Source: Bacteroidales bacterium
GTDB lineage: Bacteria > Bacteroidota > Bacteroidia > Bacteroidales > UBA932
Assembly (NCBI GenBank): GCA_004555145.1
Contig: SFJB01000106.1
Location: 1 to 5,524 of the forward strand
Direction of reading: 5' to 3'
DNA: 5,524 bases
Under the pieces are notes generated by a model. It was not told where the DNA came from, ran no database searches, and saw only the letters and a program-made list of their open reading frames with translations. Of this stretch, positions 1 through 5,319 are shown in pieces. A program made the translations under genes and the position numbers. Positions within the stretch are counted from its first letter, which is position 1; every line of letters starts with the position of its first letter.

Positions 1-2
1 CA

Positions 3-941
3 CTCGGCAACTTCAGCGCATCCACGGGCAAGGCGAAGAGCAAGAAGACCTTCAACCTCTCCGCCATTGTCGCCGCCGCCCTGTGCGACCACCCCGTGCT
101 ATGCTACACTGCCTCATTCCCGGAAAACAAGGGCAACATCCTCTATGTCGATACGGAACAGAGCACTTACCACTGCCAGAAGGTGATGAAGCGCATCCTT
201 CGCCTGGCAGGTCTGCCCGAAGACAAGGACTGCAGCCGTCTGCAGTTCCTTGCCCTCAGGAAGAACACGCCGGAGGAACGCCTCGCCATCATCGATGTAG
301 CCATCAGGAGCACGGAACACCTCGGCCTTGTCATCATCGACGGTGTGCGCGACCTCATCCACGACATCAACTCCCCTGCGGAGTCGTCCCGCGTCATCTC
401 CAAGTTGATGCAGTGGACGGACGAGTACCAGCTGCACCTGCACACCATCCTCCATCAGAACAAGTCGGACGACAACGCCCGTGGGCATGTGGGTACGGAG
501 CTGAACAACAAGGCAGAGACGGTCATGCAGGTGGAGAAGGACAAGGCGGACAGCAGCGTCAGCGTGGTCGAGGCTGTCCACATACGCAGCATGGACTTCG
601 AGCCGTTCGCTTTCCGCATCAACGACGATGCGATGCCGGAACTCGTGGCCGGCTACACACCCTCTGCCGCCAGCGTGGGCAGACCGAAGAAAGAGCCTTT
701 CGACCCTTACAGGGAAATCCCCGCCCAGATCCATATCAATGTGCTGGAACGGGTATTCGCCGCCAGTCCCAGCTACGACTATAACGGGTTCTGCCATGCA
801 CTGCAAGACGCTTATCTGGAGGAGGGTGTGAAAATCAACTACAACAAGGCGGTGAGTGTGGTCACCTTCCTGCGCAACAAGCGAATGGTGCTGCAGGACG
901 ACAAGAGGAAGTATATCGCCAATCCTGAGGCTCACTATTGA
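3..941 (+). CDS. RepA-like P-loop ATPase, 5' end outside the window
   Basis: This is the C-terminal 312 residues of a RecA/RepA-like ATPase; the open frame runs in from before position 1, so the start is not visible. Seen in the sequence: a P-loop GKAKSKKTF (visible residues 9-17), a strand ending in VDTE (49-52), a Walker B strand LGLVIIDG (107-114, acidic residue D113), and HQNKSDDNARGH (151-162) followed by GTELNNKAETV. Residues from about 238 onward look like a small helical, possibly winged-helix, DNA-binding tail. Proteins of this type in Bacteroidales mobile elements are annotated as AAA-family or RepA-like ATPases and are thought to act as replicative helicases or loaders in the cytoplasm. 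The second glycine of the classical P-loop is replaced by lysine (GxxxxKKT), which I recall as a family variant (usually RKT), not a defect. A stem-loop follows the stop at once. A KaiC/RadA-like ATPase of other function is the alternative. Confidence 0.85.
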   Translation, partial: LGNFSASTGKAKSKKTFNLSAIVAAALCDHPVLCYTASFPENKGNILYVDTEQSTYHCQKVMKRILRLAGLPEDKDCSRLQFLALRKNTPEERLAIIDVAIRSTEHLGLVIIDGVRDLIHDINSPAESSRVISKLMQWTDEYQLHLHTILHQNKSDDNARGHVGTELNNKAETVMQVEKDKADSSVSVVEAVHIRSMDFEPFAFRINDDAMPELVAGYTPSAASVGRPKKEPFDPYREIPAQIHINVLERVFAASPSYDYNGFCHALQDAYLEEGVKINYNKAVSVVTFLRNKRMVLQDDKRKYIANPEAHY

Positions 942-943
942 AC

Positions 944-966
944 GCCTTTGAGACAAGGTCAAAGGC
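944..966 (+). terminator. stem-loop just after the ATPase stop codon (possible terminator)
   Basis: GCCTTTGA at 944-951 is the exact reverse complement of TCAAAGGC at 959-966, giving an 8-bp perfect stem with a 7-base loop. It begins three bases after the TGA stop (939-941) of the ATPase gene. The downstream sequence TGACTTGACTTTATT is only moderately T-rich, so this may be a weak intrinsic terminator, an attenuator or an mRNA 3' end stabiliser before the next gene. Confidence 0.45.
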
Positions 967-1035
967 TGACTTGACTTTATTCCAGGGGCATACATAAAAG
1001 TATTTTATAAAGTGAAACATAAAAAAGAAGTAAAC

Positions 1036-1617
1036 ATGAAGAGACTGGTTTTCTCAGAAGACATCTTCCACACATTGGCGCAAATGGAAGACAAGGAAGC
1101 GGGACAGATGGCAAAGGCTATCGCCTGCTATGCGCACGACGGTACACTGCCGAAATGGAGCAACTCCATACTGATGGCTCTGTTCTCCCTGTTCAGAAAG
1201 CAAATCGACATGCAGACCGACTCGGAAGAGAAAAGGCGCATCGTGAACAAGGAAAACGCAAAGGGGAGGAACAGACAGAAGCAAAGGGCGGCGAAGACGA
1301 TGCAGCCGACAGACCAAGCACCCATGGAAAGCGATTCCGCTGCCATTCCCTATGAAGGCAGCGAACCGCAGCCAGTCGCTACGGAAAGCACGCCCTTTGA
1401 GCGAATGGCGGCAATCTATCCCAAGATTGACTCACTCGACTCCTGCCTGAGGGAATCGCAGGTGCTGTGGGAGTCGCTTGACGAAAGGGCGAGAAAGGAA
1501 GCCATTGGCTATGTCTGCAAGTTAAGGAACAATCCCGATGGAGCGGAAGAACTCGGCTATCTGCGCCAATATCTTACCGCCAGACCATGGGAGAAGCAAT
1601 CCGGCACACATGACTGA
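1036..1617 (+). CDS. DUF6291-like protein, probable replication accessory factor
   Basis: This 193-aa cytoplasmic protein has no signal peptide or membrane segment. Residues 1-60 (MKRLVFSEDIFHTLAQMEDK, then a GTLPKWSNSILMALFSLFRKQID segment) resemble the DUF6291 domain found in Bacteroidota phages and mobile elements. Residues 61-120 are a charged, low-complexity linker rich in K, R, Q, E and P. Residues 121-186 form a second helical domain with W-x-x-L and YLRQYLTARPWE motifs, reminiscent of the C-terminal part of phage replisome organisers; that likeness is my inference. The frame opens at a GTG at 1012, but I chose the ATG at 1036 because family members start MKRLVF and an A-rich AAAAAGAAGTAAAC precedes it. 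It lies 94 bp after the RepA-like ATPase on the same strand, so a helper role in element replication is plausible. The AT-rich spacer could hold its own promoter, but I see no clear TAnnTTTG box. Confidence 0.8.
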   Translation: MKRLVFSEDIFHTLAQMEDKEAGQMAKAIACYAHDGTLPKWSNSILMALFSLFRKQIDMQTDSEEKRRIVNKENAKGRNRQKQRAAKTMQPTDQAPMESDSAAIPYEGSEPQPVATESTPFERMAAIYPKIDSLDSCLRESQVLWESLDERARKEAIGYVCKLRNNPDGAEELGYLRQYLTARPWEKQSGTHD

Positions 1618-1715
1618 CATATCCGGCAGGGCTGTCTTTGACCGGAATAGTGCTTTTGCCACTTGCGGATGCCTCCATTTTTAGCAGTTAGCCATCAATA
1701 ATCGGTAAAACAATC

Positions 1716-1765
1716 ATGGCAAGAGACAGGACGCGCAGCGTACACCGCATTCCTGCTCTTGCCAT
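1716..1765. repeat. long imperfect inverted repeat
   Basis: ATGGCAAGAG at 1716-1725 is the exact reverse complement of CTCTTGCCAT at 1756-1765. After a one-base bulge (A1726) the stem continues with CAGGA (1727-1731) against TCCTG (1751-1755), then after a small internal loop GCG (1733-1735) against CGC (1746-1748). About 18 base pairs can therefore form around a 10-base loop. Neither side has a T tract, which argues against a simple intrinsic terminator. Confidence 0.65.
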
Positions 1766-1789
1766 TTGCTTGCCAGCGTTGGGCTTGCC
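1718..1789. repeat. CTTGCC box repeats
   Basis: The hexamer CTTGCC occurs at 1758-1763, 1769-1774 and 1784-1789 on the plus strand, and once inverted (GGCAAG) at 1718-1723. The spacings of the direct copies are 11 and 15 bases. The first direct copy and the inverted copy are the arms of the long hairpin. Short clustered repeats of this kind are often binding sites for relaxosome, replication or repressor proteins; which one applies here is not visible. Confidence 0.5.
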
Positions 1790-1809
1790 CATTGTACAAA
1801 TATCGCATA

Positions 1810-1854
1810 GGAGGGGTAGCCTAATACCCCTCCCGCTCTCGGAGCGTCGGGAGG
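1810..1854. repeat. perfect hairpin with an overlapping alternative hairpin
   Basis: GGAGGGGTA (1810-1818) pairs perfectly with TACCCCTCC (1825-1833) around the 6-base loop GCCTAA. The right arm can instead take part in a second stem, CCTCCC (1829-1834) with GGGAGG (1849-1854), which encloses GCTC (1835-1838) with GAGC (1842-1845). The two foldings exclude each other. No T tract follows on either strand. Confidence 0.6.
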
Positions 1855-1907
1855 CTGACCACACAATACAGCAAGCTGTGGACAGAACGATATACACACC
1901 ACACACC

Positions 1908-2342
1908 TCATTTCACCGTCTCCACAAACCTTATCTCCTTCACGCCCCATCCGTTGAGCCGTGGACTGCTGACAAGCACCGTCCCTGCCAGTCTCCAACC
2001 GGACAGCGGGATGTGATGATAGTGAAGACTGCCGCCGTAATGGGGTGGCAGATAGCATGTCTGACATTCATCACCTTTGTACATCCTGACTATCACCTTT
2101 TGCCCAAGGCACATGGCATGGAAGATGGAGTCGGCTTCCTGTACCGACTCCACTCTTACCACACGCACGTCAGGCTGGCGGACAGAGAGGGGCTGACCTA
2201 TCAGCCTGCCGTCCTTGAAGAGAATTTCCCTTATCGCCTCCCTTGGCTCCTGTGCTTTTGGAAGTGGCGCGGAATGCCTGCACCCTGCCATTACCATGGT
2301 CAGAATCCCAACAAGCAGGAATGCCTCACCTATACTTCTCAT
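1908..2342 (-). CDS. small lipoprotein of unknown function
   Basis: The product is a predicted lipoprotein of 144 residues if translation starts at the ATG at 2342 (MRSIGEAF), or 152 residues from the in-frame ATG at 2366. I prefer 2342 because it gives a compact signal peptide: a short n-region with one arginine, a hydrophobic core FLLVGILTMVMAG, and a lipobox MAGC with the lipidated cysteine at residue 21. The residue after this cysteine is arginine, and there is no acidic run of the kind linked to surface export in Bacteroidota, so a periplasm-facing anchor is more likely. The mature part (about 124 residues) is mixed alpha/beta with a CxxC motif (CQTC) in its middle; I do not recognise its family. 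The gene overlaps the 3' end of the muramidase gene by 17 bases (41 from the longer start), so the two are translated from one mRNA and may cooperate at the cell wall. A spanin-like or immunity-like role is possible but unproven. Confidence 0.7.
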   Translation of the reverse strand: MRSIGEAFLLVGILTMVMAGCRHSAPLPKAQEPREAIREILFKDGRLIGQPLSVRQPDVRVVRVESVQEADSIFHAMCLGQKVIVRMYKGDECQTCYLPPHYGGSLHYHHIPLSGWRLAGTVLVSSPRLNGWGVKEIRFVETVK

Positions 2343-3117
2343 AAGCTGCGGCAAGTCTCTTGTCATACTGGTTCTGCGCGTATGACGGTCCGTTGTAATG
2401 GCGTGCGAACTCTTTCCAGTCGAGTGCCCTGAGATACTTGTCCCATTTGTTGCCTTCGATGAACCTCACAAAGAGTTCAAGCTGTTTGCCCTCGCTTTCC
2501 TCCATGGCGGCGACAAACTCTCCCACGCTCCTGCATCCGCACACCGCATGATTGAAGCCCATTATCTGGGCCAGTCCCCAGCTTGCCGACGAGTCTGCCG
2601 CCTCGCGGTGGATGGCTCTCGCCCGCTCCAGACGGTCATATTCCTTCATGCCTCCCTTGTAGTGCTCCTTCGTCCATTTCTGATAGAGTATGTCCTCGTT
2701 GCCCTTCTGCCACCTTGCCGGGTCTATGCCATGCTGCGACAGCTGCTTCCAGAAGACATGTCCCTCAAACAATATTGTGGGCTTGCCCTGGGCGAGGAAT
2801 CCGCCCTTGTTGCCCGTCTCCACTTCAAGCACAGCCCTTATGGCTGCCGTTTCCACCCCGAGCATCTCTGCCGCATGGGCATAGTCGGCGGCTGTCAGTC
2901 TCCACGGGGCTTCACCGCCGCCTGTCAGCAGTTCCCATGTGCGCTGTCCCACGATGCCGTCGGCTGCGATGCCGCCTTTCTCCTGTTCCCTGCACACTGC
3001 ATCTTCGGTCGCCTTGCCGAAGATGCCGTCAGCCTCTATCTCGTAGCCACGCTCCATGAGCAGCGACTGCAACTGTTCCACATCCTTGCCGGATGATCCT
3101 TTCTTCAATGTCTGCAT
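2326..3117 (-). CDS. N-acetylmuramidase with N-terminal peptidoglycan-binding domain
   Basis: This 263-aa enzyme probably cleaves the glycan strand of peptidoglycan. Residues 3-64 form a PG_binding_1 domain: LKKGSSGKDVEQLQSLL, then DGIFGKATEDAV and DGIVGQRTWELL. Residues 72-262 match the DUF3380/N-acetylmuramidase family (PF11860): LEVETG (97-102), ILFEGHVFWKQL (115-126), SWGLAQIMGFNH (179-190) and HYNGPSYAQNQYDKRLAAAY (240-259). By comparison with phage endolysins of this family, the glutamate of the VET motif (E100) is the likely catalytic acid. Length fits a two-domain endolysin. There is no signal peptide or membrane segment, so the enzyme needs another route to the wall, such as lysis, a holin or a secretion device; none is seen nearby. 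The start at 3117 lies two bases after the stop of the upstream gene, and the lipoprotein gene overlaps its 3' end. It could be a prophage endolysin, a bacteriocin-like effector or part of an injection apparatus. Confidence 0.9.
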   Translation of the reverse strand: MQTLKKGSSGKDVEQLQSLLMERGYEIEADGIFGKATEDAVCREQEKGGIAADGIVGQRTWELLTGGGEAPWRLTAADYAHAAEMLGVETAAIRAVLEVETGNKGGFLAQGKPTILFEGHVFWKQLSQHGIDPARWQKGNEDILYQKWTKEHYKGGMKEYDRLERARAIHREAADSSASWGLAQIMGFNHAVCGCRSVGEFVAAMEESEGKQLELFVRFIEGNKWDKYLRALDWKEFARHYNGPSYAQNQYDKRLAAAYEKYR

Positions 3118-3119
3118 AG

Positions 3120-3626
3120 TTATTCTTTCTTTGTTGATGATTGTATGGTTCCTGCCTGCCCTTCCACAAACAGCACCCTGATGATTTCCCTGCTGCCGTC
3201 TCTGACGCGAATCACCCCGTCAGCCTTAATGCGTCTGCTGTTGTCTGTCAGTTCAGCGATGCAGCCGTCTGCAAGCGGCAGGGTAAAGGTTATGATGCCT
3301 GCCCTTACCCTGTTTTGCATTCTTTCGTGGCTGACATGGGGAAGGCTTAGCAGGAAGTGGTAGGCATAGATGAAGTCTGTCTGAAATATCCTCCACTCTT
3401 CCTTCCCGGGATTCCGTCTCGTCTTCTTGCCGTCATCTTTTTCCGCCGTCTCTATCTGTCGGAGGATATCGTTGACGATAGTTACTGAGTCGGGCAGAGC
3501 CTCTGGGGACTTTTGTTCTTCTTCCGGCTTCGGTTCGGGTGTCCCACTCTCTGTTTCTCTGTCGCTCCTTTTCGGCAAAAGCCATCTGCGCAGCGTCTGG
3601 AGGATTGACCTCAGTGTTGCCCTCAT
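3120..3626 (-). CDS. 168-aa protein of unknown function
   Basis: I do not recognise this protein. Residues 1-20 form a strongly basic amphipathic helix (RATLRSILQTLRRWLLPKR) that could touch a membrane or nucleic acid but is too polar for a signal peptide. Residues 21-45 are an acidic, proline-rich linker (PEPKPEEEQKSPEALP). From about residue 46 there is a folded region with helices to about 106 (containing FQTDFIYAYHFLLSLP) and then several beta strands (GIITFTLPLADGCIAEL, GVIRVRDG, EIIRVLFVEG). The tail is short and charged. It starts one base after the stop of the zinc-ribbon gene and ends two bases before the muramidase start, with no ribosome binding site of its own that I can see, so translation is probably coupled. 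Position in the operon suggests a role with the muramidase, for example as an adaptor or regulator; this is inference only. Confidence 0.75.
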   Translation of the reverse strand: MRATLRSILQTLRRWLLPKRSDRETESGTPEPKPEEEQKSPEALPDSVTIVNDILRQIETAEKDDGKKTRRNPGKEEWRIFQTDFIYAYHFLLSLPHVSHERMQNRVRAGIITFTLPLADGCIAELTDNSRRIKADGVIRVRDGSREIIRVLFVEGQAGTIQSSTKKE

Positions 3627-3627
3627 G

Positions 3628-3867
3628 TCAGTATCTGCCGTTGAACTTGCTCGTCTTCTCCACTCTCCGCTGGGCTGCCTCCACCTTGGCGAGTGCCTGC
3701 ATGGCTTTCATGCTCTTCGCCCTGTCGATGGAAAGGCGCAGTCCGCAGTGCGGGCAGCAGAGGCTGCTCGACACCAGCAGTTCCGTCACCGTGGTGGGGA
3801 TGAACTGTCCACATTGGGGGCAAGGCATTCCGGGTGTCTGTCCCTGTCTCTGGTTATTGCCCATCAT
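3628..3867 (-). CDS. small zinc-ribbon protein
   Basis: The product is 79 residues, or 78 from the second ATG (3864). Two knuckles, CPQC (residues 16-19) and CPHC (38-41), each followed by glycine, are spaced as in a zinc ribbon binding one zinc ion with four cysteines. The C-terminal half (about 45-72) is a charged helix rich in alanine, lysine and glutamine, possibly a coiled coil. There is no signal peptide, so it should stay in the cytoplasm. Its first 14 bases overlap the end of the DUF2589 gene. A strong Shine-Dalgarno sequence sits inside that upstream gene; spacing from GGAGG is three bases to the first ATG and six to the second, so the second may be the real start. Such small ribbons commonly mediate protein-protein contact or nucleic-acid binding; here the partner is probably another operon product. 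I cannot name the family. Confidence 0.8.
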   Translation of the reverse strand: MMGNNQRQGQTPGMPCPQCGQFIPTTVTELLVSSSLCCPHCGLRLSIDRAKSMKAMQALAKVEAAQRRVEKTSKFNGRY

Positions 3868-4474
3868 TCACCTCCTTTCCCTCCGTTTCGTCAACCGATT
3901 CGCTCTGCACGTTGCTCGTGGTGAGGTGCAGCAGGTTAGAGAGACCTCCTGGCATGTCGGCCTGCTGCATCCTTACCTTCACTTTCATGTTGGCGGTGAG
4001 CGACTTGCGAACGCCTTCCGTCGTCTTGCCTTCGCGGCTGGCTTGCGCCATCGACACGCGGAGCTTTACTCCTTCCGTACTTTCTTCCTCTTCAGGCGAC
4101 GAGCCGTTCTTTAGCGAGAAGGCGGCATCCTTGTCTGCGCTCAGAGCGTCAACAATCTGTATGTCGAAATCAAAGTCAGCCTCTTTCACCTGGAGCAGGG
4201 GAAGGGGAACGAGGGTGAGCAGCGGTATGCTGATGCGCTGTGTATGCGGACCGCCCACGTCCTGTGTCTGGTAGGTGAAGTCGAGCGTGCGCATCTTGCC
4301 TGCCTTTCCGGTCTTGCGGTCGTATGACTCGAAGGTCAGGTCGAGCAGGTAATTCAGGTATCGCCGTGAGGATATGGAGTCAGCGTCGATGGTGGCTACC
4401 AGCGGGCCCGATATCAGGTCTTTTAGCTCCATTACCTGGCTGCTGACGTGTTTCTTGTCTTTGTCTGTCTGCAT
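3854..4474 (-). CDS. DUF2589 domain protein
   Basis: This 206-aa protein matches my memory of the DUF2589 family (PF11655), whose function is unknown to me. Seen: ELKDLISGPLVATIDADSIS (residues 16-35), followed by RRYLNYLLDLTFE (38-49); IPLLTLVPLPLLQVKEADFD (83-102), running into strand FDIQIV (103-108); and, after an acidic low-complexity loop (about 123-137), a terminal block ANMKVKVRMQQADMPGGLSN (161-180), ending LLHLTTSNV. The conserved blocks alternate a helical N-terminus with long amphipathic beta strands. There is no signal peptide or membrane helix, so it is probably cytoplasmic or part of an assembled particle. It starts 42 bp after the 259-aa gene and overlaps the zinc-ribbon gene by 14 bases. 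The region around MQTDKDKK has no obvious ribosome binding site. DUF2589 assignment is fairly sure; any role in envelope attack or particle assembly is inference from the muramidase downstream. Confidence 0.8.
   Translation of the reverse strand: MQTDKDKKHVSSQVMELKDLISGPLVATIDADSISSRRYLNYLLDLTFESYDRKTGKAGKMRTLDFTYQTQDVGGPHTQRISIPLLTLVPLPLLQVKEADFDFDIQIVDALSADKDAAFSLKNGSSPEEEESTEGVKLRVSMAQASREGKTTEGVRKSLTANMKVKVRMQQADMPGGLSNLLHLTTSNVQSESVDETEGKEVNDGQ
3868..3878 (-). promoter_or_regulatory. strong ribosome binding site for the zinc-ribbon gene
   Basis: Read on the minus strand the bases are AAAGGAGGTGA, a near-perfect complement of the 16S rRNA 3' end. They lie within the last codons of the DUF2589 gene. 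Strong Shine-Dalgarno sequences are uncommon in Bacteroidota, and the spacing favours the second of two adjacent ATG codons (3864). Confidence 0.6.
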
Positions 4475-4516
4475 AGTATGTTGTCATTATAGGTGGATAC
4501 TGCAATGAATGGTGTG

Positions 4517-5296
4517 CTACATGTCATCCGTGAACAGGCGGATGTTGTCGGGAGAGATACGGAACTTGATGCTGTGGACGCACTCGTCGGGCAGGGCTGA
4601 CAGCTCCTGCGAGTTCACTGTGACATCCACCGACGGCATCAGACGCTTGCGCTTGATGTTCACGTCCTTCAGTATCTTGGGCATCATGTCCCTCACTGAT
4701 GATTCAAGTTCCGTCTGCGCCTTCTCCCTCACAGCCCCGCCTCCCGTCATGTCGAGCAGCGACAGGAGTTCCTCGTGGCGGAGTATCTCCTCTTCACAGG
4801 TGGCGAGAGTGCAGTGTGTCAGTACCTGCTCGTTCACGGTGCCGTCCTCGTTGATGAGTCGGGTGAAGGCCTGCTGCATTGACTTCAGAATCTTACGGCC
4901 AAGGTAAGCACAGAATTTGTTTTGTGTCGCCATGTCGCCAACCAGCCTGCGCATGCCTTCGGTTTCCTCTGAAGTGTCTGTGGCAAAGGCCGACTGCAGC
5001 ACGGGCAGCACGCTGCCCAAAGCGGTTCGGGCAAGCTTGCGGCTCACTTCCACCGACAACTGCCTGAGCATGGGATAGTTTATCTCATACTGTTCTGTTT
5101 TTGCCGAGTCGTCGGTCACTCCATAGCGAAGCTCCATCTCCACCTCGCCGATGTTGGCTGAGGGCAGGGAGAAGCGCTCCAGACGGCCGTTCTTCTTGTA
5201 GATTTCCTCCAGGGAGACGGCATACATGTTCGCCTCGTGCTGCGCCACTATCATGTCGCGGAGGATGGAACTGATAATCGTACTTAACTGAGCCAT
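4517..5296 (-). CDS. 259-aa protein, possibly a distant DUF2589 relative
   Basis: I do not recognise a named family. The N-terminal helix region STIISSILRDMIVAQHEANM (residues 5-24), then YAVSLEEIYKKNGRL, is followed by RFSLPSANIGEVEMELRYGV (41-60). This order (helix, proline, then a strand with alternating acidic and hydrophobic residues) resembles the DUF2589 protein encoded next, so the two may share a fold. Residues 68-215 are mostly helical, with many charged residues and no membrane segment. The last 45 residues return to beta structure (PSVDVTVNSQEL, HSIKFRISPDNIRLF). No signal peptide is present. The start at ATG 5296 is supported by AGAGGA (5302-5307) five bases upstream on the minus strand. 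It lies 23 bp after the stop of the preceding gene and 42 bp before the DUF2589 gene, so it is part of the same operon. It may form a hetero-complex with the DUF2589 protein. Confidence 0.75.
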   Translation of the reverse strand: MAQLSTIISSILRDMIVAQHEANMYAVSLEEIYKKNGRLERFSLPSANIGEVEMELRYGVTDDSAKTEQYEINYPMLRQLSVEVSRKLARTALGSVLPVLQSAFATDTSEETEGMRRLVGDMATQNKFCAYLGRKILKSMQQAFTRLINEDGTVNEQVLTHCTLATCEEEILRHEELLSLLDMTGGGAVREKAQTELESSVRDMMPKILKDVNIKRKRLMPSVDVTVNSQELSALPDECVHSIKFRISPDNIRLFTDDM

Positions 5297-5319
5297 AAGA
5301 TTCCTCTGTCTTTAGTGTG

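Larger units (their letters stand above)
1618..1907. other. convergent intergenic region rich in inverted repeats (oriT-like candidate)
   Basis: This stretch separates the plus-strand replication genes from the minus-strand operon, and both run into it. I see no convincing gene: the open frames crossing it have no family-like features. It holds a long imperfect hairpin (1716-1765), three CTTGCC boxes plus one inverted copy, a short palindrome TGGGCTTGCCCA (1780-1791), an 8-bp palindrome TTGTACAA (1792-1799), a perfect 9-bp hairpin (1810-1833), a competing hairpin (1829-1854) and a small palindrome ACAGCAAGCTGT (1868-1879). None has a clear poly-T tail. Such density of dyads and short repeats suits a transfer origin, a replication origin or a protein-binding control region better than plain terminators, but no relaxase gene is in the window to support oriT directly. 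Confidence 0.4.

Noticed and set aside
83..784. A 233-codon open frame on the plus strand within the ATPase gene
   Set aside because: The product is rich in proline, arginine, histidine and glutamine, typical of an out-of-frame reading.
114..995. A 293-codon open frame on the minus strand opposite the ATPase gene
   Set aside because: The plus-strand frame has clear ATPase motifs; the antisense product is rich in R, V, H and L with no family features and arises from codon bias.
976..1008. TTTA near 976 and TATTTTAT near 1001 as a Bacteroidota promoter for the DUF6291 gene
   Set aside because: The second element misses two bases of TAnnTTTG, including the key final G, so the match is not better than expected in AT-rich spacer.
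1622..1646. TCCGG/CCGGA dyad just after the DUF6291 gene as a terminator
   Set aside because: Only five base pairs with a 15-base loop and no T tract; too weak to call.
1792..1810. Minus-strand GATATTTG near 1798-1805 as a promoter -7 box
   Set aside because: No TTTG box lies about 20 bases upstream, and there is no credible gene downstream on that strand.
1714..2067. Minus-strand frames in the intergenic region (1714-2067 and 1688-1906)
   Set aside because: One overlaps the lipoprotein gene in another frame, and both run through the hairpins and repeats; neither has a ribosome binding site or recognisable features.
1716..2432. A 238-codon plus-strand open frame crossing the intergenic region and the lipoprotein gene
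   Set aside because: It lies opposite a gene with a clear lipobox and the end of the muramidase gene, starts inside the long hairpin, and shows no domain-like pattern.
2398..3096. A 232-codon plus-strand open frame opposite the muramidase gene
   Set aside because: The minus strand encodes two well-recognised domains in full; this is its antisense shadow.
3539..4274. Plus-strand frames (3539-4114, 3834-4274) opposite the zinc-ribbon and DUF2589 genes
   Set aside because: The minus-strand products carry the zinc-ribbon cysteines and the DUF2589 blocks; the plus-strand products are serine- and leucine-rich reverse readings.
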